Source: Poindextera sp035294785
Lineage (GTDB): Bacteria > Pseudomonadota > Alphaproteobacteria > Caulobacterales > Caulobacteraceae
Assembly (NCBI GenBank): GCA_035294785.1
Contig: DATGKF010000100.1
Coordinates: forward strand, 1 to 21,829
Direction of reading: 5' to 3'
DNA: 21,829 bases
Program-made: the position numbers and the translations under genes
Notes under the pieces: model-generated
Told to the model about the DNA's origin: nothing
The model's input: only the letters and a program-made list of their open reading frames with translations
Database searches by the model: none
Shown here: one piece after another, positions 14,581 to 20,863 of the stretch
Layout of the letters: the number at the start of each line of letters is the position of its first letter
How positions within the stretch are numbered: the stretch's first letter is position 1

Positions 14581-16080
14581 GTGTTCATCCTTCGGCAGAT
14601 CCGCAGCACGGCTGTCTCCGAGCCGGACAAGCTCGCCCTGGCGGCCGATGGCCGGCCGCTCGCCTACGGCGGCTTCTGGCGGCTGATCGAGGCGCGGCGC
14701 AGGCTGCTCGCGGCACAGCTGCCCGCCCGCGGCGTTGTGGTCATCTCCATCGACAGTATGGCCGACGCCTGGATTCTCAGTCTGGCGGCGCGGAGCCTCG
14801 GCCTCGACGCCGGCGTCGTCCGCGAGGCGGAGCAGGTGGCGCTGTTCACGGACCTCGAGATCGCCGGCGTGATCACCCTTGCGTCGGAGGCCCGGCCGGC
14901 GGTCGCCCTTCCGGCCGGCGTGAAGCATCTGGTCCTCGCCAGCGTGTTCGACGAGCCTCTCGACACGCGTGGGCCGCTGCCGCCCTTGCCCGATCCGCTG
15001 GGCGCTGGCGGTCAGGTGATGCTCACCTCCGGCACCACCGGCCGCAGCAAGCGGGTGCTCTCCATCCGCGGCAATCTCCAGGACATGATGGACGACTACG
15101 CGGCGGGCTACGTCGAGCTCGGCGAGCGATTTCGGCAGCACGGTCCAGACACCGTGCTGAACATCCTCGGCATGGGCCTTTGGACGGGCGCGGGCCACTC
15201 GCGGCCGCTGTTCGTCTGGTCGCTCGGCGGAGCGGTCGTCATGCACGCCGCCGCCAACGTCGAACGCACGTTCACCTGGCCCGGGATCACCCACACCCTG
15301 GCGACGCCTGGCTATCTGACCGCGCTGATGGGGCTGCCGGAGGGGGCCTTCCCCTATCTGCCGGAGATGCAGCTGATGGTCGTCTCGGGCTCGCTGTCGC
15401 CGGCCCTGGCCCGCGCGACGCGCCGCCGGCTGACGCCGCGCATCCTCGTCAATCTCTCGGCCACCGAGACGGGCGCGTGGGCGCGGACGCTGATCGAGAC
15501 CGACGAGGATCTACGCTGGTATCGCCTCGACCCGCGACGCTCGGTCGAGGTGGTGGACGACGCCGGCAATCCGCTTGCGCCGGGCGAACTCGGCCGCGTC
15601 CGCGTGGATCTGCAGGAGAGCCGCATCAACGGCTACATCGGCGACCCGGAAACGACGGCGGCCTTCTTCTCGGACGGCTGGTTCTATCCCGGCGACCTCG
15701 GCGTTCTCGACGGCAAGGGCCGCCTCGCGCTCTACGGGCGTTCCACCGACATCGTGCATATCCGCGGCAACAAGCACCCCGCCGAGCCGTGGGAGCACGC
15801 GATCCAGGAGGCCTTGGGCTGCGAGGGCGTTTGCGTGCTCTCGGGATCCTGGGGGTCGGAGGAGGAAGAGCTGCACCTCTTCATCGAGAGCCGGCGCCCG
15901 ATCACCCCCGAAGCGCTGACGGCGGCCGTGCAGGCGACGCTCTCCGGCTTCCCGGGCGTGCACGTCCACCTCGTGGAGACGCTGCCGCGCACCCCGGGCG
16001 GCAAGCTCAAACGGATTGAACTTGCCCAAGGTTTGCACCAAGGCAGTCCACCGGCGTCTCGCCCCGCGACAGAGGCGTGA
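14581..16080 (+). CDS. ANL superfamily acyl-CoA synthetase-like enzyme (AMP-binding)
   Basis: A 499-residue adenylate-forming enzyme, which would activate a carboxylic acid with ATP and pass it to CoA. Motifs in order: phosphate loop LTSGTTGRSKRV (about 148-159; the usual Pro-Lys-Gly reads Ser-Lys-Arg), NLSATETGAW with the Thr295-Glu296 pair, DGWFYPGDLG with ribose-binding Asp372, the hinge segment GRSTDIVHIRGNKHP, and PRTPGGKLKRIEL with catalytic Lys475. The lysine and ATP site are intact, so the enzyme should be active. The N-terminal domain is short compared with typical 540-570 residue ligases. GTG start without a clear ribosome site, 13 bases after the amidohydrolase stop, so probably coupled. 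Likely makes the CoA thioester for later beta-oxidation-like steps. Confidence 0.85.
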   Translation: MFILRQIRSTAVSEPDKLALAADGRPLAYGGFWRLIEARRRLLAAQLPARGVVVISIDSMADAWILSLAARSLGLDAGVVREAEQVALFTDLEIAGVITLASEARPAVALPAGVKHLVLASVFDEPLDTRGPLPPLPDPLGAGGQVMLTSGTTGRSKRVLSIRGNLQDMMDDYAAGYVELGERFRQHGPDTVLNILGMGLWTGAGHSRPLFVWSLGGAVVMHAAANVERTFTWPGITHTLATPGYLTALMGLPEGAFPYLPEMQLMVVSGSLSPALARATRRRLTPRILVNLSATETGAWARTLIETDEDLRWYRLDPRRSVEVVDDAGNPLAPGELGRVRVDLQESRINGYIGDPETTAAFFSDGWFYPGDLGVLDGKGRLALYGRSTDIVHIRGNKHPAEPWEHAIQEALGCEGVCVLSGSWGSEEEELHLFIESRRPITPEALTAAVQATLSGFPGVHVHLVETLPRTPGGKLKRIELAQGLHQGSPPASRPATEA

Positions 16081-16094
16081 TCGCCAGCACCTTC

Positions 16095-16100
16095 GGAGGA
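16095..16100 (+). promoter_or_regulatory. Shine-Dalgarno site for SDR gene
   Basis: GGAGGA five bases before the ATG at 16106; it sets the start inside a longer open frame overlapping the ANL gene. Confidence 0.75.
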
Positions 16101-16105
16101 ACGGC

Positions 16106-16873
16106 ATGCAGGTCAGGGATCGGATCGTCGTCGTCACTGGGGCCGCGAGCGGCATCGGCCGCGCGCTCGCCCGCCGCTTCGCCGGCGAGGAGGGGGCCAA
16201 GCTCGTGGTCTGCTCCGACGTGAACGGCGACGGCGCGCGCGCCGTGGCCGAGGAGATCGGCGGCGTCGCGTTCCAGACGAACGTGGCGAAAGAAGCCGAC
16301 ATCAGCGCGATGATCGAGAGCGTCGAGACGGACCATGGGCCGATCGATCTCTTCTGCTCCAACGCCGGCATCGGCATCGGCGGCGGCGCCGAGGCGCCGG
16401 ACGAGGGCTGGCAGCGCATCTGGGACATCAACGTGATGGCCCATGTGTGGGCGGCGCGGCACATGATCCCGCGCATGGTCGCGCGCGGCGGCGGCTACCT
16501 GCTCAACACCGCCTCGGCGGCGGGCCTGCTCTCGCAGATCGGCTCGGCGCCCTACGCGGTGACCAAGCACGCGGCGGTGGGCCTCGCCGAGTGGCTGGCC
16601 ATCACCCACGGCGACGCCGGCATCAAGGTCTCGGTGCTCTGTCCGCAGGCGGTGCGCACGGCGATGACCGCCGGCAATCCGGACGGCGTCGCCAGCATCG
16701 ACGGCATGATGGAGCCGGAAGCGGTCGCCGAGGCCTGCGTGCGCGCCATCGAGGCCGAGGACTTCCTCGTCCTGCCCCACCCCGAGGTGCTCGAGTACAT
16801 GCGGCGCAAGACCGGCGACTACAATCGCTGGATCGGCGGCATGCGCAAACTCCAGCGGCGCTATCGGGGGTAG
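16106..16873 (+). CDS. Short-chain dehydrogenase/reductase (classical SDR)
   Basis: A 255-residue classical SDR using NAD(P) for alcohol/ketone interconversion. The nucleotide motif is TGAASGIG (residues 11-18), the NAG motif is in CSNAGIGIG, and the catalytic tetrad is Asn109 (WDINVMAH), Ser137 (NTASAAG), Tyr150 and Lys154 (YAVTKHA), all present. CSDVN near residue 40 suggests an Asp at the end of the second strand, favouring NAD(H). The segment after the catalytic helix, ITHGDAGIKVSVLCPQAVRT, is typical of the family. It follows the ANL gene by 25 bases and ends the plus-strand run. Likely a hydroxyacyl or alcohol dehydrogenase step of the same pathway, but the substrate is not evident. Confidence 0.92.
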   Translation: MQVRDRIVVVTGAASGIGRALARRFAGEEGAKLVVCSDVNGDGARAVAEEIGGVAFQTNVAKEADISAMIESVETDHGPIDLFCSNAGIGIGGGAEAPDEGWQRIWDINVMAHVWAARHMIPRMVARGGGYLLNTASAAGLLSQIGSAPYAVTKHAAVGLAEWLAITHGDAGIKVSVLCPQAVRTAMTAGNPDGVASIDGMMEPEAVAEACVRAIEAEDFLVLPHPEVLEYMRRKTGDYNRWIGGMRKLQRRYRG

Positions 16874-16994
16874 GAGTCTCGCTATAATTTCAACGTGAGG
16901 GCCCGACTTGTTCGGGCCACCCATGAACGCCGGAGGGATCAGGTGTTCTTGGGTCCCCGGCACTCCGCTTCGCTCCGGCCGAGGATGACGGGAC
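16874..16994. repeat. Intergenic repeat region with hairpin between convergent genes
   Basis: This 121-base gap holds a 7-base perfect stem (GGCCCGA at 16900-16906, TCGGGCC at 16912-16918; loop CTTGT) and, downstream at about 16955-16990, a G/C-rich block with CTCCGCTTCGCTCCGG followed by CCGAGGATGAC. Such blocks recur between genes in many alphaproteobacteria. A bidirectional transcription stop is plausible since both neighbours end here, but there is no T-tract. Confidence 0.5.
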
Positions 16995-18080
16995 TTAGGT
17001 TGCTGGCTCGGGAACGACGGCCTCGTTCCGCCGCACGGGTTCGATTCCGGCGACGGCGATGAGGGACTCCACGCAATCGCGGATGGAGTCGTCCAGCGGC
17101 CGGAAAGCGACCCCGGTCACGGCGCGGATGCGGTCGTTGCGCAGTTCGGCGCCGGCCCAGATGGCGCGGAACTCCGCCTCGCGCGCCTTGATGCGGTCGG
17201 GGAAGGGGTCGTTCAACACCGCCGGCGCATGCCGCAGCTCCGGCAGCAGCCGGTCGATGTCGGCGCAGATGTCCTCGACATTCCGCTTGTCGGTCGACCA
17301 GGCGATGTAGCGCTCGCCGTTCTTCACCTCGCTCGATTCCAGAAGGCCGATGTGGCAGGCCGCGTCATCGCGCACGTCGACAGTCATCCACGGCCGGTAG
17401 ACGCCGTTCTGGTCGTAGGCGCCCGTCAGCATGGTCTCGATGTTGTGCTGCCAGGGGCCGGCGTTCTTCTGGTGCGCCGACTGGATCGGCCCGACGTTGT
17501 CGCCCGGACAGCAGGTGATCGCGTCCCAAGCGCCGCTCGCCTCGGCCGCTTCCGCAAAGGCGCGCTCGGCCACCAGCTTGGCCATCGAGTAGCCCTGGCC
17601 GCGCTCCGGCGTGCGGCGCGGGTTGAGCTCGTCGGGGAAGCGGTCCTCGTAGAAGACCGGCCGGCGCGTCACCTCGTGGATGTCGGCCTCCGAGATCACA
17701 GCGGCGATGCTCGACGTCACCACCACCCGGGTCACGCTGCCGGAGCCGTTCACGCTGGCGATGATGTGGGCGCAGGTGCGGGCCACATAGTCCTGGTCGT
17801 TGTAGTCGCTGACGTGGCTCACGTGCGCGACGCCGTGGCAGCCCTTGAACACCTCGTCGAAACAGCCCGGCTGGTCGAGGTCGGCGCTGTGCAGCGTCAG
17901 CCGTCCGGACCGGAAGCCGGGCAGGGCCCTCAGGAACCCCACCTTCCGCTCGTCGGCGGCGTCGCGCACGCAGGCGCGGACCCGATAGCCCTTGTCGAGC
18001 AACAGGCGCACCACCCACCCGCCCAGGAACCCGGCGCTGCCGGTGACCGCGACCGTGCCGCGCTTTGGAATGGGCGCCAT
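16995..18080 (-). CDS. NAD-dependent epimerase/dehydratase-type (extended SDR) reductase
   Basis: A 361-residue extended SDR resembling dihydroflavonol-4-reductase and 3-beta-hydroxysteroid-dehydrogenase-like proteins. The N-terminal nucleotide motif is VTGSAGFLGGW (Gly14, Gly17, Gly20). The catalytic set is Ser123/Ser124 (VVVTSSIAAV), Tyr164 and Lys168 (YSMAK). Arg37 and Arg39 after the second strand (YRVRACVRD) suggest NADP(H). The substrate-binding C-terminal half contains CPGDNVGP and VRDDAACHIGLLE. The ATG at 18080 is set by GGGAGGAA six bases upstream; the frame upstream of it is a shadow of the divergent VOC gene. It reduces or oxidises an unknown alcohol/ketone. The divergent VOC gene, 102 bases away, may share its regulation. 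Confidence 0.9.
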   Translation of the reverse strand: MAPIPKRGTVAVTGSAGFLGGWVVRLLLDKGYRVRACVRDAADERKVGFLRALPGFRSGRLTLHSADLDQPGCFDEVFKGCHGVAHVSHVSDYNDQDYVARTCAHIIASVNGSGSVTRVVVTSSIAAVISEADIHEVTRRPVFYEDRFPDELNPRRTPERGQGYSMAKLVAERAFAEAAEASGAWDAITCCPGDNVGPIQSAHQKNAGPWQHNIETMLTGAYDQNGVYRPWMTVDVRDDAACHIGLLESSEVKNGERYIAWSTDKRNVEDICADIDRLLPELRHAPAVLNDPFPDRIKAREAEFRAIWAGAELRNDRIRAVTGVAFRPLDDSIRDCVESLIAVAGIEPVRRNEAVVPEPAT

Positions 18081-18149
18081 CTCGTCTTCCTCCCGATCGG
18101 TTTCCTGGCGGTCTTGTAGACGAAGGTTCAGGCGCCGCGCATCCCCGCC

Positions 18150-18155
18150 TATATT
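18150..18155 (+). promoter_or_regulatory. Candidate -10 box for the second VOC gene
   Basis: TATATT in the 102-base divergent interval, 33 bases before the VOC ATG. Only a weak TTCAGG (18127-18132) stands at -35 distance, so this is a tentative promoter. Confidence 0.3.
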
Positions 18156-18182
18156 GGCGATGACGCTCAAGGAGCCCGCGCG

Positions 18183-18677
18183 ATGATCAAGGGTCTGCAC
18201 CACAACGCCTACCGCTGCCGCGACTCCGAGGAGACGCGCCAGTTTTACGAGGACTTCCTCGGCCTGCCGCTCTCCCACAGCCTCAAGATCAGCGAGACCA
18301 AGACCGGCCGCACGGCGCACGTCCTGCACACCTTCTACCGGCTGGACGACGGCTCTTTCCTCGCCTTCTTCGATGCGCCCGACGAGCCGTTCGCGTTCAG
18401 GCGACAGGCCGACTTCGACCTCCACATCGCCCTCGAGGTCAGCCACGAGGATCTCAAGCGCATGTTCGAGAAGGGCAAGGCGGCGGGGATCGAGACGCGC
18501 GGCGTCTCCGACCACCACTTCATCGACTCCATCTACTTCCGCGACCCGAACGGCTACGTGATCGAACTCACCGCCAAGCGCGAGAACCACGACGCCGCCA
18601 TGGACCCGGCCAAGAACCACGCCCGCGCCGTGCTCGACGAATGGAACTCCGAGAAGCACGCCGCGGTCGGCGCCTGA
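18183..18677 (+). CDS. VOC family protein (dioxygenase/glyoxalase-like)
   Basis: A 164-residue vicinal-oxygen-chelate protein. Probable metal ligands are His7 (GLHHNAYRC), His81 (DLHIALEV) and Glu128 (GYVIELTAK); the block IYFRDPNGYVIELT is the usual C-terminal VOC motif. The N-terminal segment TRQFYEDFLGLPL is the typical helix. A C-terminal tail of about 30 residues (HDAAMDPAKNHARAVLDEW) extends past the core fold. AAGGAG lies eight bases before the ATG. It diverges from the extended SDR and is followed by the palindromic repeat region. Biphenyl-2,3-diol dioxygenase-like annotation is possible, but single-domain length alone cannot separate oxygenase from other VOC activities. Confidence 0.88.
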   Translation: MIKGLHHNAYRCRDSEETRQFYEDFLGLPLSHSLKISETKTGRTAHVLHTFYRLDDGSFLAFFDAPDEPFAFRRQADFDLHIALEVSHEDLKRMFEKGKAAGIETRGVSDHHFIDSIYFRDPNGYVIELTAKRENHDAAMDPAKNHARAVLDEWNSEKHAAVGA

Positions 18678-18682
18678 CAGAT

Positions 18683-18725
18683 CCTCTCCCCCGCTCTTGG
18701 CGGGGGAGAGGGCAGGGTGAGGGGG
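18683..18725. repeat. REP-like palindrome, left half of second inverted pair
   Basis: A perfect 12-base stem (CCTCTCCCCCGC at 18683-18694, GCGGGGGAGAGG at 18700-18711; loop TCTTG), followed by G-runs to 18725. The right arm and tail give a four-tract G5-AGA-G3-CA-G3-TGA-G5 pattern on the plus strand. Bases 18706-18724 recur exactly, inverted, at 18778-18796. Confidence 0.8.
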
Positions 18726-18777
18726 CGCGGCAGTTCAGCTGGCGTGTCTTCGGCGGCTTGCGCGCGGAGAGGTCGAA

Positions 18778-18815
18778 CCCCTCACCCTGCCCTCTCCCCG
18801 CTCGCGCGGGGCGAG
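18778..18815. repeat. REP-like palindrome, right half of second inverted pair
   Basis: A 10-base stem with one mismatch (CTCTCCCCGC at 18792-18801, GCGGGGCGAG at 18806-18815; loop TCGC). Preceding C-runs (C4-TCA-C3-TG-C3-TCT-C4, 18778-18799) place the G-tracts on the minus strand. The 19 bases 18778-18796 are the exact inverse of 18706-18724. Confidence 0.8.
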
Positions 18816-18985
18816 GGTTCGATATATCGATCTTGCGCGGGACGCAAAGGCCGCGCGAGGCGATCACCGCCGAAGGCTACTGGCGCCCCGGCCGCGTCGG
18901 CGGCCACGACCACGTCTGAGGCCAGGCGCGTCGACGCCCGGCGCGATCGGGCTTATCGAGGGCGTCCATACCGGAGCGCCCAGCG

Positions 18986-20851
18986 TTGGTTTCGGCCAGA
19001 GAGATTATCGCCGTCCTCGCCTGCGCCGTGGCGATCGGCCTCGGCGGCGCCGCGGCGGCCGCCGACTTCACCCAGCGCATCGTCGACGTGCCCATGCGCG
19101 ACGGGATCAAGCTGCACACCATCGTCCTGGTCCCGGACGGGGCGAAGACCGCGCCCATCCTCCTCGACCGCACCGCGTTCGGCGCCGAACGCCGCCTGAA
19201 GCTCGGCGCGGACCGACTGGTCGACGCCGCGCCCGCCTTCGACCAGACCGCGGCCGCGCGCGGCTACATCCTCGTCTTTCAGGACGTGCGCGGAAAGTTC
19301 GGCTCCGGCGGCGACTACATCGCCGATCGCCCGCCGGTCGGCCCGCTGAACGCGACAGGCGCCGACGACTCCACCGACGCCTTCGACACCATCGCCTGGC
19401 TGGTGAAGTCGGTGCCGGAAGGCAACGGCCGGGTCGGCATGATCGGGACATCCTATGACGGCTTCATGGTGATGATGGCGCTGCTCGCCCCGCACCCGGC
19501 GCTGCGCGCAGCCGTGGCCATCAATCCGCTTGTCGATGGCTGGACGGGCGACGACTGGTTCGAGAACGGCGCCTTTCGCCAGCTGATGATGTCCTTCATC
19601 GCCTTCGACAGCGGGCCGCGCGGCTTCCGCTGGCCCGATCCCGGCGGCGACGACTACGCGACCGCGCTCGCGGCCGGCTCGGCCGGCGCCTACGCCACCG
19701 CCGCCGGCCTCGACCGCATTCCCTCCTGGAGCACGCTCAAGGCCCACCCGGCCGACGACGCCTTCTGGCAGGGGCAGGCGCTGGACAAGCGGCTGGCGGC
19801 GATGGCGGCGATCGTGCCGACGCTGTTCGTGGGATCGATGTGGGACCAGGAGGACATGTACGGCGCCGCGCACGCCTACGCGGCCGCCGCACGCCGGCCC
19901 GGCGCGGGGGGCCAGACCTTCCTCGTGCTCGGTCCCTGGTTCCACGGCCAGGCGAACGGCGATGGCTCACGCACCGGACCGCTGCGCTGGGCGAGCGACA
20001 CCAGCGCTGAGTTCCGCACCCGGATGCTGCAGCCCTTCCTCGACAGCCAGCTTGTCGATGGCGCGCCAAAGGCCGACCTCGCGCCGGTCATGGCCTACGA
20101 GACCGGCGGTCCCGGCGCCTGGCGCCGCGAGGCGAGCTGGCCGCAGAGCTGCGCCACGGGCTGCCCCTCGAAATCGACGCCCCTCTATCTCCAGCCGGGC
20201 CGCGGCCTGCTGTTCTCGCCGCCCGCGGCGGGCGATCCGGCCGACGAGTACGTGTCCGATCCGGCCAACCCGGTCCCCTACAGCCCGCGCCCGAACCGCG
20301 TCGTTGGCGCCATCGGCCCGGGCTGGAACACCTGGCTGCTCGAGGACCAGCGGCGCGTCTCAGGCCGGCCGGATGTCCTGAGCTATGTCTCGGACCCGCT
20401 GACGGCGCCGCTGACGATCGCCGGCGAACCGATCGCCAACCTCTGGGCGTCCACCAGCGGAACCGACAGCGACTGGGTGGTCAAGCTGATCGACGTCTAT
20501 CCCGACGGCGCGGCGAGCCCGCCGGGCATGGGCGGCTATCAGCTCGCCGTCGGCATCGCCATCTTCCGCGGCCGCTACCGCGCCGATCCGGCGCATCCGC
20601 AAGCCGCCGAGCCGGGCAAGGCGGCGCTCTACCGCTTCGCGTTGCCGGATGCGGATCACGTCTTCCTGCCCGGCCACCGGATCATGGTGCAGGTGCAATC
20701 GAGCCTCTTCCCGCTGTATGACCGCAACCCGCAGACGTTCGTGGGCGACATCTTCGACGCCAAGCCGGCGGATTATCGCCCCGCGACCGAAAGGATCTTC
20801 CACACCGATGGCGAGGCCAGCTTCATCGACCTTCCCGTCGTCCAGCCGTAG
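18986..20851 (+). CDS. CocE/NonD family hydrolase (exported alpha/beta-hydrolase with X-Pro peptidase C-terminal domain)
   Basis: A 621-residue serine hydrolase like cocaine esterase and glutaryl acylases. A signal peptide covers about residues 1-26 (IIAVLACAVAIGLGG, then AAAA-AD). The N-terminal alpha/beta-hydrolase domain carries Ser156 (GMIGTSYDGF), Asp287 (GSMWDQEDMY) and His320 (VLGPWFHGQ), a complete catalytic triad in the family order. The oxyanion segment is QDVRGKFGSGGDY. About residues 400-615 form the jelly-roll C-terminal domain typical of X-Pro dipeptidyl-peptidase/CocE proteins. It would cleave an ester or amide in the periplasm. The TTG at 18986 is nine bases after GGAG; this start restores the full signal peptide, but it is not certain. 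The next hydrolase follows after 12 bases. Confidence 0.9.
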   Translation: MVSAREIIAVLACAVAIGLGGAAAAADFTQRIVDVPMRDGIKLHTIVLVPDGAKTAPILLDRTAFGAERRLKLGADRLVDAAPAFDQTAAARGYILVFQDVRGKFGSGGDYIADRPPVGPLNATGADDSTDAFDTIAWLVKSVPEGNGRVGMIGTSYDGFMVMMALLAPHPALRAAVAINPLVDGWTGDDWFENGAFRQLMMSFIAFDSGPRGFRWPDPGGDDYATALAAGSAGAYATAAGLDRIPSWSTLKAHPADDAFWQGQALDKRLAAMAAIVPTLFVGSMWDQEDMYGAAHAYAAAARRPGAGGQTFLVLGPWFHGQANGDGSRTGPLRWASDTSAEFRTRMLQPFLDSQLVDGAPKADLAPVMAYETGGPGAWRREASWPQSCATGCPSKSTPLYLQPGRGLLFSPPAAGDPADEYVSDPANPVPYSPRPNRVVGAIGPGWNTWLLEDQRRVSGRPDVLSYVSDPLTAPLTIAGEPIANLWASTSGTDSDWVVKLIDVYPDGAASPPGMGGYQLAVGIAIFRGRYRADPAHPQAAEPGKAALYRFALPDADHVFLPGHRIMVQVQSSLFPLYDRNPQTFVGDIFDAKPADYRPATERIFHTDGEASFIDLPVVQP

Positions 20852-20863
20852 CGGCGTCGCTCG

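Larger units (their letters stand above)
18678..18985. other. 308-base gene-free interval with inverted repeat pair and palindrome
   Basis: No convincing gene is seen here. The first half holds the two REP-like hairpins listed separately. The perfect 12-base palindrome TCGATATATCGA lies at 18819-18830. From 18831 to 18985 I see only G/C-rich sequence leading to the TTG start of the CocE-type gene; a short open stretch ending at 18919 codes for EAITAEGYWRPGRVGGHDHV but has no start or ribosome site of its own. Confidence 0.6.

Noticed and set aside
16883..16888. A perfect TATAAT that might be a -10 box.
   Set aside because: It lies between two convergent gene ends, with no -35 match 15-19 bases upstream and no gene downstream for it to drive.
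18641..18919. A 92-codon plus-strand open frame after the second VOC gene.
   Set aside because: It starts inside the VOC gene in another frame and runs through both hairpins; only the last 20 or so codons look protein-like, and they lack a start.
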